Source: Chara braunii
Lineage: Eukaryota > Streptophyta > Charophyceae > Charales > Characeae
NCBI GenBank assembly: GCA_003427395.1
Contig: BFEA01000153.1
Span: 2,789,907-2,812,058 of the forward strand
Direction of reading: 5' to 3'
DNA: 22,152 bases
Part shown: piece after piece, positions 1 through 9,913 of the stretch
Layout of the letters: every line of letters starts with the position of its first letter
Numbering within the stretch: the first letter of the stretch is position 1
Notes under the pieces: generated by a model
What the model was told of the DNA's origin: nothing
Databases searched by the model: none
Seen by the model: the letters and a program-made list of their open reading frames with translations, nothing else
Position numbers and translations under genes: made by a program

Positions 1-266
1 TGCTCGTTTTGCCTAAGACATTAAACTGGGGATGAAAATGAGGTCCTCCAGATTAATCCGATCGCCTTGCTCGTTTTGCCTAAGACATTGAACTGAGGCT
101 GGAAATGAGGTCCTCCAGACCGATCCGGTCGCCTTGCTCATTTGCCTAAGACATTGAACTGGGGTTGGCGATGAGGTCTTCTGATTGATCTGGTCGCTTT
201 GCTCGTTTTGCCTAAGACATTGAACTGGGGCTGAAAGTGAGGTCGTTTCGACTGATTCGATCGCCT
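1..266. repeat. Tandem repeat, four copies of a ~67-bp unit
   Basis: Four head-to-tail copies lie at about 1-67, 68-134, 135-199 and 200-266. Each opens with a TGCTCGTTTTGCCTAAGACA-like block, has an AACTGGGG segment and a GAGGTC block, and closes with a TCGCCT-like end. The third copy is 2 bases shorter and the fourth diverges in its second half; similarity stops abruptly after 266. The array begins at base 1, so it very likely continues outside the window. No ORF runs through it. It could be the edge of a minisatellite or satellite, or tandem repeats inside an unrecognised element. Confidence 0.9.
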
Positions 267-1768
267 TGTTGAGTCAGTCGGTTTTGCTTCTTGACAAAGG
301 TCTGAGTATTCTCTTTGTGAGAATAGTCCAGACTAGTGTGTTAGTGATTGCATGAGGTTGTCAGAGAATGACTTGGAAAGTTAATCAAATAAGTAAGATA
401 CATAACAAATGTTTTTTATCAGGACAAGCGAAAGACGAAAACTTTGTATGAATGAACTTTTGTTTTGAATTGGCTAAATGTGATGTGGACATGACATGCT
501 TGTTGACAATTCTTTGACTTTTTGTTGAAACTCTGTCTGTTTTCTGCATTATAGGGTAGTCTGTTATTGCTCGCCTTGTGCTTGAGCGATAGGCAGGTAG
601 ATGTTCACTTTATTTTTGCATTTGTCTTTTCATGCATGATTGTTTTAATAGGATGTTGGCTAGTGTCTGAGTTAGTATAAATTATGAGAGTCTCGTTTCC
701 TTAAGGAAGATGCTACTAAAATTTCTGCTAAATACTTAAAGTTAGTCAAGTTTCGGAGATGTCAACTTGGTTAGGATATAGTTTTGTTTTGGGGGACAGT
801 AGAAATTATAGAAGTCTTCCCTTCTAAAGGAACTGCTACCAAAATTTCTTTTGAAACCAAAGAGTTAGTTTATTTTTAGAGATTTTCAGAGTCATGAGTT
901 ATTTTTAGATTTTGTATAGTAAATATTCTTCGAGTACACTTCCCTAGAGGAAGTGTTGTCAAAATTTTTAGGATTTTCGCATCGTTACCGGACATTACTG
1001 CTAAGTATCTTAAAGTACGATACGGAGTTGAACTCCGTTAACTCGAAAGGCAATGCCTGCCCTGATTTTGTGGCGCAGGTTATTGCTACCTGCGAGTGTT
1101 TTTCGAAGTCTTGAGCTTCATCAACTTCCGTTATCAGATTGATAGCAGATCGGTCTGCGACTCAACTCCTACCCACCATGATACCCTCGTTCATATGTTT
1201 GTGACCCTATAGACAAAAGACATTTTTTGTATGAAACAAATCTCATTCTTGAAACCTCTTTTAAATGGTCATGCGAAAGCAGTGTGAATTAGGATGGACG
1301 GGTATGCCTTTGTTGAATGAGGGTCGGAAAGGGGCGTGTGAGACATGAATTTGTGAGAAAAAAGGGGTTGACCTCGTTTTGTGGCATCTGTGTGTGAATT
1401 TTCATTGGATTTCGTGTGTGTGTAGGTATGTATGGGAGCGAGGACTTGCTCCTGGATTGAGAGTGATATGGATGAATGAGTGCGGGGTGTGAGTGACACG
1501 GTTCAACTGTGACTGTGAGAATGACTCTCCTTGATTTCCTCCGAGATTTCCCCCTTTCTTTTTCTTATTTTTCTCCTGCCACACGCATCTAACACACTGG
1601 TAGGAGTAGTCGAGTGCAAGCTTTAGTGCTCGACCTTCGATCGGATTGGGACTTAGTTTGCGTATGACATATTATTTGTCAACCCGTGACTACTCATATT
1701 TTCTTTCCGCGGGAGAAAGACGAACGAACCCCATCTCTAAAGGGGTTTTGCTTTTTAGATTATTAGTC
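267..1768. other. Non-coding AT-rich spacer
   Basis: No convincing gene is present. The only open frames are short (60-76 codons), on the minus strand near 1269-1584, low in complexity and without a recognisable domain. The stretch contains the degenerate ~120-bp repeat annotated separately and a few short inverted repeats, for example a 7-bp stem at about 1074-1096. Confidence 0.7.
681..965. repeat. Degenerate ~120-bp repeat, three copies, each with a small dyad
   Basis: Three related blocks start near 681, 806 and 925. Each has a pyrimidine-rich stretch meeting a purine-rich one to form a small dyad (TTTCCTTAAGGAA, CTTCCCTTCTAAAGGAA, CTTCCCTAGAGGAAG), then a TGCTACTAAAATTTCT-like motif. 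In the first and third blocks a TGCTAA-(A/G)-TA-(C/T)-CTTAAAGT-like segment follows. Spacing is about 120 bases. Similarity is moderate, so these are old copies. Their function is unknown. Confidence 0.6.
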
Positions 1769-1941
1769 GAACGTTGGTCTTGAGCCTGGAATTCAAGGTC
1801 CTTGTCCAGGACATCCCAGACTCTGGTCCAACACAAAAGGGTTTCCCCCTTGAGTCAGACCTACGCCTCTTGCGTATCGTCACCCACTGCCTAAGAGACA
1901 GGGGTGTCGCAAGGGCCGAACGACTTATCCTTCAGTCGTGC

Positions 1942-1973
1942 AATATCGTGAAGAAGGAACCCTTCACGATATT
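1942..1973. repeat. Perfect 12-bp inverted repeat, 8-nt loop
   Basis: AATATCGTGAAG at 1942-1953 is the exact reverse complement of CTTCACGATATT at 1962-1973, with the loop AAGGAACC between. It would form a stable hairpin on either strand. It lies inside an unremarkable open frame (1774-2040). No known RNA family is recognised. Confidence 0.8.
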
Positions 1974-3389
1974 TCTCTTTCAACACTTGAGTGTCTTACG
2001 CAACCCCGAAACCCATGAGAGGCTGCGCGAATGTGGGTAACGTATAAAGCGTCGCTATGATAGCAGATCAAGTGAGTACACATGACTGAGCGTTGTGGTT
2101 CCCTTAGCGCGTGCATTCTTTTTATGCAACTCTGTGCGGGCCTCGCTCAGACACATTGGTTTTTCTGAGTTACGGGTCGATACATATGAAAAAGGGACTA
2201 GGCTTATTTGTTTGTCTGAGTTGTTGGTTTGTTGCGTATCGCATGGTTGAGTTAGGATGTCCGAGTCAACCGACGTTGAATCGCACGTGGGAGATCAACG
2301 CCCCAGCGTGATGGTTCACGTACGGGTCCGAGCTAGGTGTGGACTGCGTGTACCCCCTATGCTATAACATACGAGAAACGCCCTCGGCTGGGCCACCTCC
2401 TGAATTACAAGTAAAAACTTTCGCGTATGGTTCAGTAGCTCGGCGAGGATACGCCCACCCAAGGAATAATGACAACTCCCGCAGGTGGAGGTAAGTTGTA
2501 CCTCGTGAGACCATGTCATGTCATAGGGACTCGATAGAGGTATAGCTGGCGCATTCGGCCGGAGCGGCTCCGCCGCTTCCCTTCTCGTGAAGCAACCTGC
2601 GAATTCTGCCAATCCTGCGTGACGCGGCCGGGAAGGTTCCTCCAATGAGGACCGTGCGCTCGACAACGTAACAGGTGTTAATTAGCGATTGTAACTTTTT
2701 CTAGGCCCTGGATCTTGATGTAGGTCTAGTCCGTTATTTCTTGGACTGCTATTATGGCACCCTCATACTCACGATAGCCTCATTTTACCTCCCTTAATGT
2801 TAAATTTTATCCCCCTTTGCTCCAATTGCTCACTTGGTAGCTTACTTGTCACATAGAGTCTCTCAAGGCCCTAGTGTCTCTAGTTTGGTTGATCCAAGAT
2901 ATCTCATACTGCAATGTAAGCCTTCCTACGTCATTTTCTCCCTCCTTTGCCTTCTACGACTCCCTCGCTCGATCTCACAAGTGTTTGCACTAGTGGTCAT
3001 AATATTTCGAGCTGTTAGATTTTGATTTTGATTATGCATCTCTCTTTTATTATTCATTTTTCATGCTGCCCCATAGTTCCTCTTGGGACAACTCAAGTCT
3101 CCAATACTTGTCTGGTACTAGTCCCCGCCATTAGTCCCGCCGGTGGTCTCACCAGCGCGGGCCCCAAACTGTGATTATTTTTACTTGAGCCCACGTGGTC
3201 CCTGATACCACTCCGCACATTGTCTCAATTTTATTTGTGACTACCTAGTACCTTGCAGTCCCAATTTCCTCCTCCCGATACATTCAAGTATGTCGAATAT
3301 TATTGGTTACATGATTTTGATCTCCCTATCATCATTCACCACCGTAATTGACTCTCATGCTTAAAACTTTTTTTTTCAATGTCGTGAGG

Positions 3390-3422
3390 GTGTCAAGGTT
3401 CATTTTCCCTTGACCTTGACAC
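3390..3422. repeat. Perfect 10-bp inverted repeat, 13-nt loop
   Basis: GTGTCAAGGT at 3390-3399 pairs exactly with ACCTTGACAC at 3413-3422. Partial pairing extends outward (AGG on the left, TCCCT on the right). A run of Ts precedes it at about 3368-3376. It could be an end or core of a small non-autonomous element, but no target duplication was identified. Confidence 0.7.
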
Positions 3423-3630
3423 TCCCTTGTGGTCAGTTAAATCTCAGAGTGAAATGGTGACCGTTTTCCTAGTCCCATTGCCCCCCCACTTGCCTTACAC
3501 TGATACAAAATGGAGTGGAACATCCCCATGTGCATCTGGACCCAATATTGGCTCTGGATGTACCTGAAATATGTGTTTGTTTTATTTTTTGTGATCCGTT
3601 TTATCACGGCCTACTTCCTTCTTGTTTTAT

Positions 3631-3655
3631 CTTGATTTTCTCTTCGAAAATCAAG
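3631..3655. repeat. Perfect 10-bp inverted repeat, 5-nt loop
   Basis: CTTGATTTTC at 3631-3640 pairs exactly with GAAAATCAAG at 3646-3655 around the loop TCTTC. It lies just upstream of the estimated LINE start. It looks like a rho-independent terminator stem, but the setting is eukaryotic, so that reading is not adopted. Confidence 0.7.
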
Positions 3656-3821
3656 AAAATTCAAAGCATTTTGTAACTGTTTCAACACATCCCAGGGGAG
3701 GGAGTACCAGAGGACTCTTCTCAAGATCCCCCCAATACGGACCCTTTTCAAGGGACTCTGGTCAGCGAAGAAACCCCCCCCCGCAATGAACCCCTTCTTT
3801 TAGGCCTTTGGACCCCAACCC

Positions 3822-4816
3822 ATGCATTCAGAACCACCGGCAACCCCCCCGGATGAGGAGATGACGGGCAGCGCCCCCGAGGTCTGGGGATCGCAAGGGG
3901 AAGAAGATGTTGAGACCAGACTTCGGAGCCTGGCGGAATGGTTAATCGGTTAGCTCCAGGTTTTATACTCAGGCCAAACAGAGACATATTGGGACGAGGC
4001 TTATGTTAAGCTTTTCTCCCTACTAGACGAGAGCCCTAGTATGAAACAGGCTTTGGGGCAAGCAAGCCCCCCCCCCCGGGGAACTGATTGGCAACAGATG
4101 CTGAGCAGAATCTGGAACATTGTACACAAAAAATTCCAGCCCCACACGACTGCAGAAGTTCCTAACCTGCCCAAAGAGACAAGAAACTCCTCGAGTCGTT
4201 CCGATAAGGCCCCCCCCCAACCCCCTGACCAACTGCCTCTGGATGAGGGCGCACAACAGGCCATGCATGTTACTCAAACCAAATAGAGAGAGAGAGAGAC
4301 AGCAGGGGCAGAAGAAACAGGCCTTTCAAAGCGGGTCAAACTGCGCCACATACCACAAGAGTCTGCCAAAGAGGGACAAGGTACTGGTTCTACCGCTTAG
4401 GAGGAAGACCGGGAAATGGGAACTGGGTTTGTCACTCGTTGAATCCGAGGACCCATGTATCTCGTCCTATGGAGGAATGGCGCTACACAGTAGGCATATG
4501 CAGAGAAAAGGGGCACTGAGAACCCATGAAGTCACAAAATTTATTGTCGACCACTACGAACCGGGAGCAATGACCACCATCAGCAAGCATATCAACAAAT
4601 AGCCTAAAGATGGCCTATAAGGATCTCTACGTTAGATTCAAAGAAAATAAGGAAGCAGGGTTGCAATGGCACATACACAATATGCTCCCGGACACCCACC
4701 AACTAAAATTTAAGTCGAGTAATAGCTGGTCGACCGATGAATTACTCTCATGCAGCTGCACGATATTGAGGAAAACCATCCTTAACAAAGGTGTGGATTG
4801 GGACACGCAAGAATAG
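3822..4816 (+). pseudogene. LINE ORF1 remnant
   Basis: ATG at 3822 opens a frame rich in Pro, Glu and Gln that begins MHSEPPATPPDEE. It meets TAG near 3951, continues in the same frame through 4041-4286, and meets another TAG at 4284-4286, beside a short (GA)n run that may have slipped. Protein-like sequence then appears in the next frame (to 4602) and finally in the third frame (4610-4816), so at least two frameshifts are implied. ORF1 proteins of L1-type LINEs bind their own RNA; here I see no RRM or CCHC knuckle, so the assignment rests on position upstream of the endonuclease. Several C runs of 9-11 bases encode proline tracts and are plausible slippage sites. The last piece could instead be the ORF2 N-terminus. 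Confidence 0.55.
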
Positions 4817-5676
4817 TCACAATTACTAAACAGTTAGGGGAGGGTCAAGGGAGACATAGCCTACGATGTACTGGGTGGAAGTGGTGTATGGGAAAAAAAC
4901 AAAAATGGAAACACATTCTACAACAGGCAAATTTAGACATTAGAACGATCAAGGTAAACGGTCTAGCGTCCCACAACCCGGACAAAATCAAAGCATTATG
5001 GGACTTAATGAGGGGGGTTGGGGGAAGATCGTGACCTGACGTAGTCTGCGTGCAAGAGACTCACATAATGGACACACCAAAACATCACAAGGCACACAAG
5101 CAAGTTTAACCCTTTCAAGGTTATCAAGCTTTTGCCCCTTGCCCGGGGAGCTCAGGGGTAGCAATTTGGATTTCACCTGAGTCACGATTTGAAGTACTCT
5201 GCTGGGAGAAGGATGAGGAGGAGGAACGCTGGGTTAAAGTGTTGGGCATGATGGAACTAGAAATAGTGTGTATAGTATTCATATATGCCCCAAACACAAC
5301 CCGTGAAAGAAAGTTCTTTTTTGAAAAAATTGAAACAATCTCTACCCCAGATATAGCAGGCGACTTCGATGCGGCGGCGGACAGGTGGCTGGACTGATGG
5401 AAAGTCTCCCATGCCACCGCTCACAAAGCAGAGGAGGATGAGTCGATGCTCAGAGACCTGTGCGCCCCTCTCTCGCTTTTCGATACCTTTAGGCGCAGCT
5501 ACCCTACTGAAAAAATATTTACTTGCATCAAAAACAATGACCCCGCTAGACTATCCAAATCCCGAATCGATCTAATCTTGGCCTCAGAGGAGTTAGGAGG
5601 GGGGCTTTCGGTGGCGGCAATTCTATTGACTAGCCCATTTCCCGGTCTAGACCATAGGATGTGTATGGCAGTTTAG
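4798..5676 (+). pseudogene. LINE ORF2, AP-type endonuclease domain (broken)
   Basis: A single frame carries the signature of the exonuclease-endonuclease-phosphatase fold that nicks target DNA in LINEs. It shows IKVNGLASHNPDKIKALWDL near 4945, DVVCVQETH near 5038-5064 with the catalytic Glu, GDFDA near 5359 (GDFN is usual), SRIDLILAS near 5560 and LDHR near 5646-5657 in place of the usual SDH. The frame is interrupted by in-frame stops at 5032-5034, 5107-5109, 5395-5397 and 5674-5676 but is otherwise continuous, so decay here is by point mutation. The N-terminal limit is uncertain. Protein-like sequence continues past the last stop to about 5840 toward the linker. The domain call is secure from motif order; activity is excluded by the stops. 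Confidence 0.8.
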
Positions 5677-6210
5677 ACGTTTCGTAAGCGGCCAGACCAG
5701 AGGGTCAGCTATTATAAACTGAACACCTCCCTACTTAAAACTCAATCCTTCCAGAAGTACCTACAACAAGTTTGGGACTTCGGGAAAGACTACCGTCCTC
5801 AACAAGAATCACAAATAGTTTGGTTTAACAACGGTCTATTTTTTTATGGCAAAAAAGAGTAATGAATACTCTAAATACCTAGCAACCCAGAGATATCAGC
5901 AAGAAGTCATAATTATGCAAGACCTAATGGATGCAGAACATGAGCAAAACTCGCAGGGGCAGAAACAAAGGACTACTGAATTGCAAATTTGCATACAACA
6001 ATTGAAGCATGCATAATATTGATGGCAAGGAGCCCAGACAAGAGCAAGGTTGTCCAGGTTCTGCACCGAAGGAGTGATGGACTCTCATTTTTTCAATTTA
6101 GTCAGAACATGAATTCAAAGAACCACGATTGAAGCACTTTCTGAACCAGACGTCATAGAATCACATCTGGTCGTAACCACAACCCGTTGTACAAAGATAA
6201 CATATGATTT
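5677..6210 (+). pseudogene. LINE ORF2, linker between endonuclease and RT
   Basis: Coding-like sequence continues in the endonuclease frame to about 5840 (SYYKLNTSLLKTQSFQKYLQ near 5707), then shifts frame. Near 6020-6130 a WQGAQTRARLSRF...FFNLV segment followed by RTTIEALSE matches the region that usually precedes RT in plant LINEs, ending just before FYKDF at about 6208. Several stops and at least one frameshift, near a run of Ts at about 5838-5845, break it. Confidence 0.6.
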
Positions 6211-7198
6211 CTACAAAGATTTTTGTCCTTCGCATATAGACAAATCAGACACGCCCGATCGCCTAATAAATGAATTCATGAAACCCGTTAACAAAATATT
6301 AACACCCGAACAACGTGACTCCTTAGAAGCCCCACTCTCCAAGCACGAGATATAGACCGCCCTTCTGCAAATGAAGGAGGAAAAAGCCCCCGGGATCGAT
6401 GGCTTCCCTAAAGAATTATGGAAAACCACATGGGATTTTATGAGCCAAGACGTTATGGATTTCTACAACGAAGCGTGGCTCACAGGGGAGATGGGAGAAA
6501 TGTGGGGCAAGTGATACTAACTCTCCTATATAAAAAAAAGGGATAAGATGGATATCATAAATTGCAGACCAATAATGCTCCTCACAGTAGTGTAAAAAAT
6601 ATTGTCTAAAGCCCTGACGAACAGAATGGATGACATCATTCATCCCGCTCAAACCGACTTCATGGAGAATAGAAACATACAAGAAAACATCCTCCTGATC
6701 CATGAGATGCTCCAGCTCACAACTAACTCTCGTCAAAATGCGGCCCTAATCTTCATCTACTTTGAAAAGGCCTATGATCACGTGGACTGGTTGTTTCTGG
6801 ACAAATGTCTAGCAAAAATGAACTTCGGGCCGAATTTCAGACGCTGGATATAAATCCTACACCAAAACGCTACTACATGCGTCCAAGTCAATGGAAGCCT
6901 TGCGCCGCCACTACATTTAGAGCGATCGGTCCGCCAGGGGGATCCAATTGCCCCCTTCCTTTTTCTGGTCATTATGGAGGCATTGGTCGCCAATCTTCGG
7001 GCCAACAAAAATATTATCAAAATGCGAGTCACACACATCCCGGAGGACGCAATCCCGATGTGTTCTTTGTTCGCAGATGACTTCACAATAATGACAGAGG
7101 CTACACACCGAAATATGGAGGAAATCCAACGGATGATGAAAAAGTTTGCCAAGGTTTCTGACATGACAATTAATTGGGGATCTAAAACTCAAGGATGA
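6211..7198 (+). pseudogene. LINE ORF2, reverse transcriptase domain (broken)
   Basis: RT blocks appear in the expected order: EEKAPGIDGFPKELW near 6375-6420, IHPAQTDFMENRNIQENI near 6638, FEKAYDHVDW near 6761-6790 with the first catalytic Asp, SVRQGDPIAPFLF near 6926, and FADD at 7070-7081 with the second and third catalytic Asp. The enzyme would copy LINE RNA onto a nicked target (target-primed reverse transcription). From 6602 to 7198 one frame is open except for TAA at 6851-6853. Between about 6510 and 6600 the frame shifts and several stops occur. RQGDP replaces the RQGCP typical of the family. All catalytic Asp residues survive although the gene is dead. Confidence 0.88.
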
Positions 7199-9341
7199 TG
7201 GATCCATTACCAAGGAGGATCCCCGCCAGAGTCACCACGAGTCGCATGGATGCTGTTAGAAACCCCAATAAGAATCCTAAGGGTAACCATGACCACAGAA
7301 GGACAACCACCAATCAATGATGAGTGGATCAACGCCTCGGCTCAGCACAATTTAAACAACTGGAAAACAAGCACACATTTTTTTTCGGTCGAGCTCTAGT
7401 ACTTAATAACGTGATTTTTGCGACATTATGGTACAAGTCCTTGTTGTGGCCTTTAAGCAAAGCGACCCTCAAAAGCCTAAGGAAAAAGGAAGCGGCTTTC
7501 CGATAGAGGGGGGACGGAGAGCAGGCCAATGCAATAAGCTGAGTGGCCCGAGATTCAATTATCCAACCTAAAGAAGGGGAAGGCTTGAAAATAATTGATC
7601 CAGCCACGCATGTGCAAGCATTACGAATAAAGTGGATCAAAAAGCTTATTTTTACCCCCCAAAGCTCGTGGTGTGTTTTAGGTTTGGAACATTTGGCCCG
7701 GCTGGCCCCGACAAACCCCCATACGATTCATCCGCTGACATGGCTGGAGGACCGATTTTGGACGATCCCACACAAGCTCTCACACGGAAGGGATGGGCCG
7801 GAAGGCGGGGGCTCAGACGTTGGATAACTTCTGGCCATCTCTGTTGCAAACTTAGCGTAAACTTCCGCTCCCGGACAGGACTCACCCCGACCGTTGGGAG
7901 GAGGTCCACTATCAACCCCTCTTTGGAAATAGATGGGTGACAGACACGAGGGGCTGCGTCATGACGAGCTCAGCCCTGCCCTGGAAGAGTTGGGTTAAAC
8001 ATGACATACTTAGGGTACGGGACCTTTGGGACAATAAGAGGCAAGACTGGAAAACAAAGGACCAGTTGCAAGCAACCTTACGATACTGCCACCATGTAGA
8101 AGAGCTTTTGGAAAATCTCATTGAAGCCATCCCACTAGAATAGTACCGGATCCTCAAACGTGGCACCACCTTGAGAGTAGGAGACTGGGTGACAAGCATA
8201 GGGATCCCGCTGAAGATTGGCCAGATACATACGGTCTCACCCAAAACAGTTCTGGTCGAATACTACACCGTCACCAAAACAGGCACCCCCCAAGGGGGTA
8301 GAGCACCTTTCCAATGAAAAAATAAAGCAACAGTACACCGGGTGAGAGTTGTTGAAGAAAAGGGAGAATGGGTGGCGTTCCAGCCAGACAAACAAATCCG
8401 GACCTACCTATGGACCCGGCGGAATGGACTTGGCAGCCTCCTCAAAAAAGGGGAGCCCCCAAGGTAGGTCGTATTAGCCTGCATCAGATAACGGTCAAAT
8501 CAGCCTACAAATGTTCAGGCCTAAACGGTATCTGAGAGATACGATTAACGATAGATGGGCCAGGCGCCTGAATGTGGACCGCACCCTCTTGTCACCAATC
8601 CAATGGTTCATGGAACAAAAATCTAAACCCATGAAAATCACCTATCTACAGTTGCAAACAACCCACTGCTGTCTACCAACCAATGACTGGTTGACTGACC
8701 GTACAACCCTCGAACAAAGATGTTTATTGCTCGCATGGTGCCAGCGGTGTCAAAGTCTCTTCCCTTCCCACAAGAAGGCGGAGACCAGTGAGCATATCTT
8801 CATGCAATGTCCAATTGCCCAATTCATATGGAGATGGTGGGACTGCATATGGCGGAAAATGGAATCCAACATTCCTTGACTCTGGTCATGGCAAGCCATA
8901 TTGGCAGGTCATTGGCCGCTGACAGGAACAACCTCGACCTTCGTAGGGAACATGTACAGATTGGGAAGGAGGGCGGTGATATGGGCACTTTGGTGGCAAT
9001 GATGCACCCTGGCCATGGATAAGGTACGGGTGGAGGGGTCAGAGATTTGAGAACAAATCCAGCAGCAGGTTTACCTTGAACTCACACGGAAATGGTTGGA
9101 CACAAAATCACAATTAGACCTCTTCAGACAAACTGGAGACATTAGGAGACGGATAACGACGTTTTGCATAGAATGGGTAAGAGGAGAAAGAGAAAGATGG
9201 CTTGCAAAAGTAGAATGGAGTGGTGACAGGGGAGAAGGGCCGCGTAATTTGGAGAAAATGAGAGACTATCATAAAACTCTTGTTCCCATTACGCCCTCCC
9301 TCGGATTTTTCAGATCCCTTACCACCTCACGCCCTATCTGA
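7199..9341 (+). pseudogene. LINE ORF2, C-terminal region with zf-RVT-like zinc motif
   Basis: Downstream of RT, protein-like pieces switch frame. At 7324-7827 the segment HTFFFGRALVLNNVIFATLW, with LKIIDPATHVQALRIKWIK later, resembles the conserved region after RT in plant LINEs. At 8511-8879 a CX2C...HX4C arrangement (8739-8810, within WCQRC...SEHIFMQC) matches the zinc-binding RT-associated domain (zf-RVT). The same frame continues past TGA 8877-8879 and further stops near 9000-9050 to the end at 9341 (FCIEWVRGERERW). This tail is thought to help RNA or target binding. At least two frameshifts and several stops are present. The region 7830-8510 is poorly resolved. Confidence 0.7.
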
Positions 9342-9913
9342 CAGAGATTCTGTCTTGAATTTTACATCTCCTTTCCATCCTAATAGATGCCCACATGTGG
9401 AACTCCTCCCTGGAGCCCCTTGGGAAGGACTCCGCTAATGTTCTCCTATTTGTATGTACTGTTGGCGTAGTCAAGGTTGACAATCTGAGTTTCCTGAGTA
9501 ATCTGTGTCACTGAGCATAGTTTAGAGTGACTAGTTCTTCTTAATAGTATCAGCCCCTAACTGCTTATCTGGCGCCCTTTTTTTTAGGGTGAAGAGATAC
9601 AAAGGACAATGACAGCTCCCCAAACTCTTAAAAGACTACACCGCTGGACACTATATAGGGCCTGCTCAGTTAATCCCCTGGTTTGCAGGGTAATTAATGC
9701 TCGTAGAGCCCACAGTTACTGTTCTCATTTTGTTTCATTTTGTCTCAAACATTATTTTTTCTACATAAGGGACGATGGACCCGTTTTTCAGCAGGTGACG
9801 CTCCCCACCAATAGATGGAGCCTCTCCCCAGGTGTTGGTGGTGTTTGCTCTTATCAGCCGCCCTAACACTGGTGGGGGTGTTTCTTTCAAAAAAAAAAGA
9901 AAAAGAAAAAAAA
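9342..9913 (+). other. LINE 3' UTR and A-rich tail
   Basis: No credible ORF occurs after the last coding-like frame. The stretch ends in an A-rich run interrupted by single Gs (9889-9913), as expected for the 3' end of an L1-type LINE. The sequence then becomes AT-rich spacer. The tail direction confirms the + strand orientation. Confidence 0.7.

Larger units (their letters stand above)
1769..3689. other. Non-coding spacer with strong inverted repeats
   Basis: No gene is supported. The longest plus-strand frame (1774-2040, 88 codons, non-ATG start) and the longest minus-strand frame (2316-2666, 116 codons) show no domain or family signature. Three perfect inverted repeats in this stretch are listed separately. 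The right limit is set by the estimated start of the LINE 5' UTR, which cannot be fixed exactly. Confidence 0.6.
3690..9913 (+). mobile_element. Decayed L1-like LINE (non-LTR retrotransposon)
   Basis: The order seen is an ORF1 remnant (from ATG 3822), an AP-type endonuclease (about 4924-5673), a reverse transcriptase with recognisable blocks (about 6381-7081), a C-terminal region with a CCHC zinc motif (8739-8810), a 3' UTR and an A-rich tail (9889-9913). This order and the C-terminal zinc motif fit plant L1-type LINEs. No RNase H domain is visible. At about 6.2 kb it is close to full length, so it was probably not heavily 5'-truncated. The left boundary is an estimate based on the GC-rich, C-tract-containing sequence that begins near 3690. 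Many stops and frameshifts show it is long dead. Confidence 0.85.

Noticed and set aside
1-266. CRISPR array
   Set aside because: Units are contiguous without unique spacers, and the DNA is eukaryotic.
1269-1584. Two minus-strand open frames of 60 and 76 codons
   Set aside because: Short, low-complexity, overlapping in different frames, with no domain or promoter context.
1774-2040. Plus-strand frame of 88 codons
   Set aside because: No ATG at its beginning and no recognisable motif, and it contains a perfect hairpin; probably chance or a very old fragment.
2316-2666. Minus-strand frame of 116 codons
   Set aside because: Composition follows a local GC-rich palindromic patch; no family signature.
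3631-3655. Rho-independent-type terminator
   Set aside because: The stem-loop looks right, but the window is clearly eukaryotic and no gene ends there.
6416-7213. Minus-strand frames antisense to the LINE RT
   Set aside because: Shadows of the real RT frame, whose motifs are on the plus strand.
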